The translations under genes and the position numbers were made by a program. A model generated the notes under the pieces. The model worked only from the letters and a program-made list of their open reading frames with translations, was not told where the DNA came from and searched no databases. Positions 1 to 5,524 of a stretch of DNA of 6,047 nucleotides are shown piece by piece. Each line of letters starts with the position of its first letter. Within the stretch, counting starts at the first letter, position 1. Source of the stretch: an uncultured Carnobacterium sp. (GTDB taxonomy: Bacteria > Bacillota > Bacilli > Lactobacillales > Aerococcaceae); NCBI GenBank assembly GCA_937967765.1, contig CALCML010000198.1, forward strand, positions 1 through 6,047, read 5' to 3'.

Positions 1-30
1 AAGCCTTGGTCTTGCACCTTTAAAGCCTCA

Positions 31-66
31 AAGAGGGAGTAAGGAATGAATTCCTTACTCCCTCTT
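31..66 (+). terminator. Hairpin, probable terminator of a gene left of the window
   Basis: A 16-base-pair perfect stem (arms 31-46 and 51-66) closes a TGAA tetraloop. The following bases (TTATTCGTTTTAAT, counting the last stem bases) are only moderately T-rich, so termination may be incomplete. No reading frame in 1-219 looks like a gene, so it most likely ends a plus-strand transcript entering from the left. On the minus strand the stem is followed by CTCTTTGAGG, which is a poorer tail. Confidence 0.55.
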
Positions 67-172
67 ATTCGTTTTAATATTCTTCCCATTACTGCTACTA
101 TTAAATCCGTAAGCTTCATAGTCATTTACCCTCAGTTTAAAATAATCCAAACTGAAATATATATAGATAAAT

Positions 173-220
173 AACCTATTGTTTAAAGTCAGTGTGGCTT
201 TAAGCAATAGGTTTTTGTTT
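173..220. terminator. Terminator downstream of copY, probably bidirectional
   Basis: Arms 173-188 and 198-213 form a 16-base-pair stem with one G-T wobble and a nine-base loop. On the plus strand it runs into TTTTTGTTTT (212-221), a good tail. On the minus strand the hairpin begins seven bases after the copY stop codon and is followed by a weaker T-rich stretch (ATTTATCTATAT). It therefore probably ends copY and also blocks plus-strand read-through from the left. Confidence 0.7.
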
Positions 221-660
221 TAATGATGATGGTGATGACAATTACATTGACCTGGTAGGCAGTTACATGCAACAGATGTTGGGGCAGTGGCTGCTTTTTC
301 TTTTAAGGCGCTCACTAATTCTTGAATGTCATCTTGACTTAAAGTTGCTTTATCAATCAGTGTATGTAACAAATTTCCATTCTGTTTATGGCAAACTTGT
401 TCTAGAAGCACATCTGTCTCTTGATCGAGTTGTGCTTTCTCAGAAATCGTCGCCGAGTAGTGGAATGGTTTCTTCTGGTTATCGATTTGGATATATCCTT
501 TTTTAGTTAAACGGATAATGAGTGTTTTTATTGTTGAGTCACTCCATGAAAATGAGCGTTGCAATTGCTCGATAATATATCCGCTTGTGCTATTTGGGTT
601 TGCCCATAGAACACGCATAATTTGACGTTCAGAAGGGCTCATTGGTTGAAATTCTGTCAT
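220..660 (-). CDS. copY: CopY/TcrY-type copper-responsive transcriptional repressor
   Basis: This 146-residue protein belongs to the BlaI/MecI/CopY family: an N-terminal winged helix-turn-helix (about residues 8-72, beginning with MSPSERQIMRVLW) binds DNA, and the C-terminal part dimerises. The diagnostic copper element CxCxxxxCxC is present as CNCLPGQCNC at residues 132-141. In known CopY proteins this site holds Zn(II) in the DNA-binding state, and Cu(I) displaces the zinc and releases the operator. The unusual feature is a run of five histidines (142-146) right after it, forming the C-terminus. The ATG at 658-660 follows AAAGGAG (669-675) with eight-base spacing, so the start is secure. 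CopY usually precedes copA/copZ, but here a hairpin follows directly and no pump or chaperone gene is visible, so its targets lie elsewhere or left of the window. Confidence 0.92.
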   Translation of the reverse strand: MTEFQPMSPSERQIMRVLWANPNSTSGYIIEQLQRSFSWSDSTIKTLIIRLTKKGYIQIDNQKKPFHYSATISEKAQLDQETDVLLEQVCHKQNGNLLHTLIDKATLSQDDIQELVSALKEKAATAPTSVACNCLPGQCNCHHHHH

Positions 661-685
661 AAATAGAACTCCTTTCTACAGGCTT

Positions 686-714
686 AGTCTACAGTCGTCA
701 ACCGTTTCTGTCAA
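686..714 (-). promoter_or_regulatory. copY promoter with candidate repressor half-sites
   Basis: On the minus strand a perfect -35 TTGACA (709-714) is separated by exactly 17 bases from the -10 TAGACT (686-691). Two copies of TCTACAG on the plus strand (675-681 and 688-694) lie 13 bases apart. One overlaps the -10 and the other the start of the transcript. Each contains the TACA half of the cop box TACAnnTGTA, but neither has a good TGTA partner, so autoregulation is plausible but the operator is not canonical. Confidence 0.7.
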
Positions 715-767
715 TCATTTTACTTGATTTTTTGCGTACACTAAATGTCGGGGATAGGTAGCAAGAG

Positions 768-814
768 TCACTATATTTTGTGTTTCGTAAAAAAAACAAT
801 ACAAAATGTTGTTA
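768..814 (+). promoter_or_regulatory. Pair of NrdR-like boxes upstream of nrdI
   Basis: Box 1 (768-783, TCACTATATTTTGTGT) matches the usual NrdR consensus ACACWATATATWGTGT at 14 of 16 positions. Box 2 (799-814, ATACAAAATGTTGTTA) matches at about 11 of 16. Their starts are 31 bases apart, the roughly three-helical-turn spacing typical of paired NrdR sites. They end six bases before the -35 of the nrdI promoter. NrdR is an ATP-cone/zinc-ribbon repressor that shuts off RNR genes when dATP is high. Box 1 is convincing; box 2 is supported mainly by its spacing. Confidence 0.7.
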
Positions 815-819
815 AAATG

Positions 820-848
820 TTGCAAAAAACTTCTAGGCTGGATATAAT
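820..848 (+). promoter_or_regulatory. nrdIEF promoter
   Basis: A perfect -10 TATAAT (843-848) lies 17 bases after a -35 TTGCAA (820-825, four of six matches to TTGACA). Transcription would begin about 855, giving a leader of roughly 60 bases before nrdI. The leader contains a short imperfect palindrome around 870-890 but no recognisable riboswitch. Confidence 0.7.
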
Positions 849-917
849 TAGTTTCGTGAGTTTCAAGTGAGCTAGAAATGCATTTAGCTGTATTTCGAAT
901 TCAGAAATGGAGTAACT

Positions 918-1283
918 GTGAAAGTCGTTTATTTATCGCTAACTGGAAAGACAAGACAATTCGTAAAAAAATTGGACTGGGATTTTATTGAGATTTCTAA
1001 GAAAAATTCTACAGTACAAATGGAAGAACCTTATATCGTCATTACACCAACCTATGGAGAGCAAGTGGCGAATTTTTTTTATGAATTTATTGGTTTTGGC
1101 GAGAATCGCGCGCTATTAAAAGGGGTGGCTGGTTCAGGGAATCGCAATTTCAATACGAGCTTTTGTTCAAATGCCAGAGCGTTAGCGGCTAAATATGACA
1201 TTCCATTGCTGCATTGCTTTGAAAATCAAGGTACAGATAAAGATGTACAAATACTAATAGAAAAGGTGAGAGAGATTGGATAG
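918..1283 (+). CDS. nrdI: NrdI flavodoxin-like protein of class Ib ribonucleotide reductase
   Basis: NrdI is a small FMN protein that reduces oxygen to the oxidant used to build the dimanganese-tyrosyl radical cofactor in NrdF. This 121-residue protein has the family's N-terminal beta strand and phosphate-binding loop (VVYLSLTGKTRQFVKKL, residues 2-18). Further on are the flavin-contacting TPTYGEQ segment and the GVAGSGNRNF loop before a conserved Asn/Phe/Cys stretch and the PLLHCFENQGT ending. The length is normal. It starts with GTG at 918, five bases after GGAG (909-912), so the first residue is Met from a GTG codon. Its last eight bases overlap the nrdE start, which suggests translational coupling. 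It is the first gene of the operon, and no nrdH glutaredoxin gene is present next to it. Confidence 0.95.
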   Translation: MKVVYLSLTGKTRQFVKKLDWDFIEISKKNSTVQMEEPYIVITPTYGEQVANFFYEFIGFGENRALLKGVAGSGNRNFNTSFCSNARALAAKYDIPLLHCFENQGTDKDVQILIEKVREIG

Positions 1284-3453
1284 TCCAAAATTAATTAACA
1301 AGACTCAAGAAGTTACATACTTCGCATTAAACAATGAGTTAAACCGTCCAGTTGATGGGAAAATTCCATTGCATAAAGATCGTGAAGCGGTTCGTGCCTT
1401 CTTCTTAGAACACGTAAACCCAAATACTGTTTTCTTCTATACATTAGATGAAAAACTCGATTACTTAATCGAACACGATTATTTAGAAGCAGAATTTTTA
1501 GGGAAATACAACCGTAAATTCGTTAAGAAATTAATGAAAGAAACGTACAAGAAAAAATTCCGTTTCCGTTCATTCATGTCTGCGTTCAAATTCTACAAAC
1601 AATATGCAATGAAGACAAACGATGGTCAACGTTACTTAGAACGTTTTGAAGATCGTATTGTATTTAACGCTCTTTTCTTAGCAGATGGCGATGAGCAATT
1701 AGCACATGATTTAGCAGAAGAAATGATTACACAACGTTACCAACCAGCAACACCAACATTCTTGAATGCCGGAAGAAAACGTCGTGGGGAACTCGTTTCA
1801 TGCTTCTTAATTCAAACAACAGACGATATGAACAGTATCGGTCGTACAATCAACTCAGCTCTTCAATTATCAAGAATTGGGGGAGGAGTAGGGGTAAGCT
1901 TGTCTAACGTTCGTGCAGCAGGTGACCCAATCAAGAAAATTGAGAATGCATCAAGCGGTGTTGTTCCAATTATGAAATTATTAGAAGATAGTTTCAGCTA
2001 CTCAAACCAATTAGGTCAACGTAACGGTGCCGGTGCGGTTTACTTAAACGTATTCCACCCAGATATCGTATCGTTTTTATCTACGAAAAAAGAAAACGCG
2101 GACGAAAAAGTGCGTGTGAAGACATTATCACTAGGACTTGTTGTTCCAGATAAATTCTACGAATTAATCAAAAACGATGACATTATGTACTTATTTAGCC
2201 CATACGATGTGGAACGTATTTATGGCGTACCATTCTCATATGTGGACATTACTAAAGAATATGACAACATGGTGAACAACCCTGAAATCCGCAAATCTAA
2301 ATTACGTGCGCGTGACTTAGAAAACGAAATTAGTAAATTACAACAAGAATCTGGATATCCATATGTGGTGAACATCGATACAGCAAACCGTGTGAACCCA
2401 ATCGATGGAAAGATTATCATGAGTAATTTATGTTCTGAAATCTTACAAGTTCAAGAACCTTCAGTAATCAACAATGCTCAAGAATATGAACACTTAGGAA
2501 CAGACATCAGCTGTAACTTAGGTTCAACAAACATCGTGAACTTAATGAAATCTCCTGACTTCGAACGTTCTGTAGATGTAGCGGTTCGTGCGTTAACATT
2601 CGTAACAGACCACTCAAGTATCGATGCTGTACCAACTGTTAAAAACGGAAACAGCAAAGCACATACAATCGGTCTTGGAGCGATGGGATTACACACATTC
2701 TTTGCATTAAATCAAATGGAATACGGCTCACCTGAGTCTATCGAAGCCACTGATTTATACTTCAGAATGTTGAACTTCTACACATTGAAAGCAAGTAACA
2801 AGATTGCGAGAGAACGCGGTAAATCTTTCGTTGGTTTCGAACGTTCTAAATACGCAACAGGTGAATACTTCGACAGCTATATTGCTGAAGAGGTACAAAT
2901 TCAATCTGACAAAGTGAAGAAAATCTTTGAAAAACTTCCAATTCCAACTGTAGAAGATTGGAAACAATTAAAAGAAGACGTGATGAGCGGTGGATTATAT
3001 CACCAAAACCGTTTAGCAATTGCGCCAACAGGTTCAATCAGCTACGTAAACGAAACAAGTGCTTCATTACACCCAATCACTCGTTTAATTGAAGAACGTC
3101 AAGAGAAGAAGACTGGTAAGACTTATTACCCAGCTCCATTCTTATCAAACGAAACTTTACCATTCTACAAATCAGCGTACGATATCGATATGCGTAAAGT
3201 AATCGATGTATATGCAGCAGCTCAAAAACATATCGATCAAGGAATGAGTTTGACATTATTCATGCGTTCAGAACTTCCTGAAGGATTATACGAATGGAAA
3301 GAAGGACGTACAAACAAGATGACAACACGTGACTTAAACATTTTACGTAACTATGCGTGGAATAAAGGCATCAAGTCAATCTACTATGTACGTACATTTA
3401 CAGAAAACAACGATGAAATCGGAAGTAATGCTTGCGAAAGCTGCAGCATTTAA
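1276..3453 (+). CDS. nrdE: Class Ib ribonucleoside-diphosphate reductase alpha subunit NrdE
   Basis: NrdE reduces ribonucleoside diphosphates to deoxyribonucleotides by radical chemistry with NrdF. At 725 residues it has the class Ib length and begins directly with the R1 N-terminal domain, lacking the ATP cone of class Ia enzymes. Key residues can be assigned: the redox cysteine pair C176 (in LVSCFL) and C413 (in DISCNLGS), the active-site triad N384-C386-E388 (in SNLCSEI), the radical-path tyrosines Y703-Y704 (in SIYYVRT), and the C-terminal shuttle CESC at C720/C723. The start is TTG at 1276, preceded by AGGTGAG (1264-1270) and overlapping the nrdI stop. No ATG occurs in frame until far inside the conserved domain, so TTG is the best choice. 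Codon use (TTA, CGT, GAA, AAC) resembles that of highly expressed genes. Confidence 0.97.
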   Translation: MDSPKLINKTQEVTYFALNNELNRPVDGKIPLHKDREAVRAFFLEHVNPNTVFFYTLDEKLDYLIEHDYLEAEFLGKYNRKFVKKLMKETYKKKFRFRSFMSAFKFYKQYAMKTNDGQRYLERFEDRIVFNALFLADGDEQLAHDLAEEMITQRYQPATPTFLNAGRKRRGELVSCFLIQTTDDMNSIGRTINSALQLSRIGGGVGVSLSNVRAAGDPIKKIENASSGVVPIMKLLEDSFSYSNQLGQRNGAGAVYLNVFHPDIVSFLSTKKENADEKVRVKTLSLGLVVPDKFYELIKNDDIMYLFSPYDVERIYGVPFSYVDITKEYDNMVNNPEIRKSKLRARDLENEISKLQQESGYPYVVNIDTANRVNPIDGKIIMSNLCSEILQVQEPSVINNAQEYEHLGTDISCNLGSTNIVNLMKSPDFERSVDVAVRALTFVTDHSSIDAVPTVKNGNSKAHTIGLGAMGLHTFFALNQMEYGSPESIEATDLYFRMLNFYTLKASNKIARERGKSFVGFERSKYATGEYFDSYIAEEVQIQSDKVKKIFEKLPIPTVEDWKQLKEDVMSGGLYHQNRLAIAPTGSISYVNETSASLHPITRLIEERQEKKTGKTYYPAPFLSNETLPFYKSAYDIDMRKVIDVYAAAQKHIDQGMSLTLFMRSELPEGLYEWKEGRTNKMTTRDLNILRNYAWNKGIKSIYYVRTFTENNDEIGSNACESCSI

Positions 3454-3482
3454 TGGGAATACGAAAGAAAGGACAAAAGCTC

Positions 3483-4496
3483 ATGAGTACAAAACGATAT
3501 TTTAATGAGATTCTTTCTCAAAATTCTACTCAACCAGTAGAGTACTATAAAGCGATTGACTGGAACCAAGTTGAAGACATGATCGATAAATTAACTTGGG
3601 AAAAACTAACAGAGCAATTCTGGTTAGATACACGTATTCCAGTATCAAACGACTTGGACGACTGGAGAACATTATCTCCAGAAGAAAAAGATGTAGTAGG
3701 GAAAGTATTCGGTGGATTAACATTATTAGATACGCTTCAATCAGAAGAAGGTGCAAGCTTAATGAAAGATTACGTGCGCACTCAACACGAAGAAGCAGTA
3801 TGGAATAATATTCAATTCATGGAATCAGTTCATGCGAAAAGTTACTCAACAATCTTCAGTACTTTGCATACAAAAGCAGAAATCGAAGATATTTTCGAAT
3901 GGACAAACAACAATGAATACTTACAATTCAAAGCAAGAAAGATTAACGAAATCTACCAAAGTAGAGATGCATTGAAGATGAAAGTTGCCTCAACAATGCT
4001 TGAAACATTCCTATTCTACAGTGGATTCTTTACACCACTTTACTACTTAGGAAACAACAAGCTTGCGAACGTAGCCGAAATCATCAAGTTAATCATTCGT
4101 GACGAATCAGTTCACGGAACTTATACAGGATACAAGTTCCAACAAGGATACAACGAATTATCTGAGTCAGAACAAGAAGAAATGAAGATGTGGGTATACA
4201 ACTTATGCTTGGAACTTTATCAAAACGAAGTGAAGTATACACAATCTATCTATGACCAAGTTGGTTGGACTGAAAAAGTTAAAGTGTTTATTCGTTATAA
4301 TGCGAATAAGGCGCTTCAAAACTTAGGGTTCGATCCATTGTTCCCGGATACTGCTGAAGATGTGGATCCGATTGTGATGAACGGGATTTCAACTGGGACA
4401 AGTAACCATGATTTCTTCTCGCAGGTCGGAAATGGGTACCTACTCGGTAGTGTTGAAGCGATGGATGACGAAGACTATACGAAATGGTTATAATTT
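3483..4496 (+). CDS. nrdF: Class Ib ribonucleoside-diphosphate reductase beta subunit NrdF
   Basis: NrdF houses the dinuclear metal site and tyrosyl radical that start catalysis in NrdE. All expected residues are visible: metal ligands D83, E114, H117, E174, E208 and H211, and the radical Tyr Y121 in HAKSYS. They sit at a constant offset of +16 from the Salmonella NrdF numbering, so the core is colinear and the N-terminus is about 16 residues longer. The C-terminus (DDEDYTKWL) resembles the peptide that docks onto NrdE. I chose the ATG at 3483 because it has AAAGGA (3468-3473) nine bases upstream, giving 336 residues. An in-frame ATG at 3453, overlapping the nrdE stop as TAATG, would add ten residues (MGIRKKGQKL) but has no clear ribosome binding site. 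The gap to nrdE is 29 bases, so this is one operon. The stop codon is at 4491-4493. Confidence 0.95.
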
Positions 4497-4502
4497 CAAC
4501 TC

Positions 4503-4535
4503 AAACAGGTTCCTAAAAAGGAGCCTGTTTTTTTT
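4503..4535 (+). terminator. Rho-independent terminator of the nrdIEF operon
   Basis: Arms 4503-4513 and 4520-4530 form an 11-base-pair stem with one G-T wobble. It closes a TAAAAA loop and runs into eight consecutive T bases (4528-4535), three of them shared with the stem. It begins nine bases after the nrdF stop codon and is a textbook operon end. Confidence 0.93.
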
Positions 4536-4544
4536 GTTGGTGCA

Positions 4545-4738
4545 AAGGTAAAACACTTAGAGCCTTCGGCTACGTTCAATAATTATAAGAATAACTGTAC
4601 CGCCTCAAGCCAAGGTCTTGAGTCTACCAAGCTTCAAACACTCTCTAGAAAATAAATTTTCAAGAGAGTGTAATTCTCATTGGTTACGCACGTTATTCTT
4701 ATGATTATTGGTATCCGAGGCTCTTTGTGTTTTACCTT
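4545..4738. repeat. Long imperfect palindrome with two inner hairpins (cloverleaf-like)
   Basis: The left arm (4545-4595) and right arm (4692-4738) pair over nearly their whole length. The ends AAGGTAAAACAC/GTGTTTTACCTT match perfectly over 12 bases, followed by GAGCCT/AGGCTC. A 19-base block, 4577-4595 against 4692-4710, has a single G-T wobble. Between the arms are two smaller hairpins: CTCAAG/CTTGAG (4604-4609 and 4617-4622) and ACACTCTCT/AGAGAGTGT (4638-4646 and 4663-4671), the latter with a further inner stem GAAAAT/ATTTTC. No T run follows on either strand, so it is not a simple terminator. There is no convincing coding frame. It could be a small non-autonomous mobile element, a structured RNA, or two inverted copies of a larger repeat. 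The flanks TTGGTG (4537-4542) and TTGGGTG (4745-4751) are similar but not an exact target duplication. Confidence 0.75.
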
Positions 4739-4752
4739 AAAAAATTGGGTGT

Positions 4753-4806
4753 TTAATTGATCTGTTTGGTGAAATAATCTATTTGGGTAGTTTTCTCATC
4801 CATCAT
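4753..4806 (-). pseudogene. Possible remnant of a small gene, copy 1 (17 codons)
   Basis: On the minus strand, GAGGGG (4812-4817) stands five bases before a double ATG (4801-4806). The frame reads MMDEKTTQIDYFTKQIN and then stops. The same start region, with nearly the same peptide, recurs at 4894-4992, and the conserved part reaches some 40 bases upstream of the start. I do not recognise the family. It could be the beginning of a decayed gene or merely a repeat that happens to be open; 17 codons alone prove nothing. Confidence 0.3.
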
Positions 4807-4855
4807 TTCAACCCCTCGTAAATGGACCAGTGCTAGGATAAAATGTGTGCTCCTC
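4760..4855. repeat. Direct repeat, copy A
   Basis: This segment, beginning ATCTGTTTGGTGAAATAATC, recurs at 4949-5043 in the same orientation 189 bases further on. The two copies are roughly 85-90 percent identical by eye, with one single-base indel (at the CATCCATCATTTC versus CATCCACATTTC position). The block TTTCAACCCCTCGTAAATGG is identical in both. Similarity fades after about 4840-4855. It lies directly right of the long palindrome. Confidence 0.85.
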
Positions 4856-4893
4856 ATCGGATTGAGTCTCAGTTGTAGTCGCTATGGTTACCA

Positions 4894-4992
4894 CTATAGA
4901 CTCCGAAATCTCTTCGTGTTTTTGATTACCAAATATGGTAATTTTGGAATCTGTTTGGTGAAATAATCTAATTGGTTAGTTTTCTCATCCAC
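4894..4992 (-). pseudogene. Possible remnant of a small gene, copy 2 (32 codons)
   Basis: On the minus strand, GAGGGG (5000-5005) precedes a GTG (4990-4992) by seven bases. The frame begins VDEKTNQLDYFTKQIP and continues KLPYLVIKNTKRFRSL before a TAG. It shares 13 of the first 15 residues after the start with copy 1. Compared with copy 1 one A has been lost at the start codon, so the upstream overlapping ATG reads into another frame and stops after eight codons. This fits a decayed duplicate, but a functional small peptide with a GTG start cannot be excluded. The family is not recognised. Confidence 0.3.
4925..4946. other. Short hairpin between the repeat copies
   Basis: ATTACCA (4925-4931) and TGGTAAT (4936-4942) form a seven-base-pair stem with an AATA loop. 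It is followed by only three further T bases, so it is a weak terminator at best. It lies in the stretch that corresponds to the outer right arm of the palindrome. Confidence 0.35.
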
Positions 4993-5043
4993 ATTTCAAC
5001 CCCTCGTAAATGGACAGGTGCTGGGATAGAGAGTGTGCGCGTC
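4949..5043. repeat. Direct repeat, copy B
   Basis: Second copy of the segment at 4760-4855, with scattered substitutions and one missing base. The similarity also extends to the left: before copy A the palindrome arm reads TCCGAGGCTCTTTGTGTTTT (4714-4733), and before copy B the matching place reads TCCGAAATCTCTTCGTGTTT (4902-4921), with the distance to the repeat start conserved to within about a base. The duplicated unit is therefore probably about 190 bases. Copy B ends some 70 bases before the immunity gene and may supply part of its leader; TTGGAA (4944-4949) and TCTAAT (4967-4972) with a 17-base gap are a weak promoter candidate. Confidence 0.85.
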
Positions 5044-5113
5044 ATGGAGGAGGCTCGACAAATGGTGTGATGATGGGTAGAATAGAGGAAAATGAAATGA
5101 GGAGTCGTAGTGG

Positions 5114-5482
5114 ATGTCGTACGAAGATTTAAATAAACAATTAGAACCCTTTAAACTCATGGTATTCGATGAGGGGACAGAGGATGTATGGTCAACGCTG
5201 GTGCTCTGGTTAAATGAAGATTATAAACAAAATGTGTTTGATATGAGGCAAGAAGATGGATTCATTGGAAATGGCTATGATTGGAATTCACTGGCCACTG
5301 TCTTTCTAGAAGAAAAGATGCCGGAATTAGTAGACGCGTTGTCATTTGATTCGGAAGCGGGATTGTTTTCAATTGGATCAGAAAACGTAGAAGCAGTGAA
5401 AAAGTTTGCTGTTCGATTTAAAGCGTTATGTGACGACGAGAGTGAAATGACAGACTTATTGAGTCGAGCAACATTAGATTAA
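5114..5482 (+). CDS. Imm51-family immunity protein
   Basis: The 122-residue acidic protein matches the Imm51 family of polymorphic-toxin immunity proteins as I remember it. The evidence is the GNGYDW signature (residues 52-57), followed by a helix and the EKMPEL segment, the DSEAGLFSIGS strand region, and a C-terminal stretch KFAVRFKALCDDE ending near SRATLD. There is no signal peptide or membrane segment, so it should act in the cytoplasm by binding a toxin domain. The ATG at 5114 follows AGGAG (5100-5104) with nine-base spacing. No toxin gene accompanies it: the 617 bases to its left hold only repeats and the next gene is convergent tag. It therefore looks like an orphan immunity gene, as is common in lineages that keep resistance to competitors' toxins. 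The cognate toxin cannot be inferred. Confidence 0.82.
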   Translation: MSYEDLNKQLEPFKLMVFDEGTEDVWSTLVLWLNEDYKQNVFDMRQEDGFIGNGYDWNSLATVFLEEKMPELVDALSFDSEAGLFSIGSENVEAVKKFAVRFKALCDDESEMTDLLSRATLD

Positions 5483-5524
5483 AAAAATATCGTTATACCG
5501 TATAAGGTATAACGATATTTTTTT
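5481..5524. terminator. Bidirectional terminator between the Imm51 gene and tag
   Basis: ATATCGTTATACC (5487-5499) pairs perfectly with GGTATAACGATAT (5506-5518) around a six-base GTATAA loop. Flanking A and T runs extend the pairing to 5481-5524. It therefore gives a T tail on both strands. It touches the stop codons of both convergent genes: TAA of the immunity gene ends at 5482 and TAA of tag begins at 5523. Confidence 0.95.

Noticed and set aside
1..14. AAGCCTTGGTCTTG at the left edge resembles AAGCCAAGGTCTTG in the palindrome (4607-4620)
   Set aside because: Only 12 of 14 bases match and nothing around it aligns, so it is likely chance; sequence left of the window would be needed to say more.
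132..155. Small inverted repeat TCAGTTT/AAACTGA
   Set aside because: Seven base pairs with a ten-base loop in AT-rich sequence and no T tail; not distinguishable from chance.
267..506. Plus-strand open frame inside copY
   Set aside because: It is antisense to a clear CopY protein, without a ribosome binding site or recognisable protein character.
868..892. Imperfect palindrome AGCTAGAAATGCATTTAGCT in the nrdI leader
   Set aside because: Short, bulged and weak; it does not cover the ribosome binding site and has no family resemblance that would support an operator call.
2220..3037. Several minus-strand open frames of 63-72 codons within nrdE
   Set aside because: They are frame shadows of the strongly biased nrdE codons; none has a start context or protein-like composition.
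4760..5043. Direct repeats considered as a CRISPR array
   Set aside because: There are only two copies of about 96 diverged bases with a spacer that is itself related to neighbouring sequence; no short identical repeats and no cas genes.
4497..5113. Riboswitch or T-box leader for the Imm51 gene
   Set aside because: No T-box sequence, no known riboswitch core and no terminator directly before the gene start; the structure lies far upstream in repeats.
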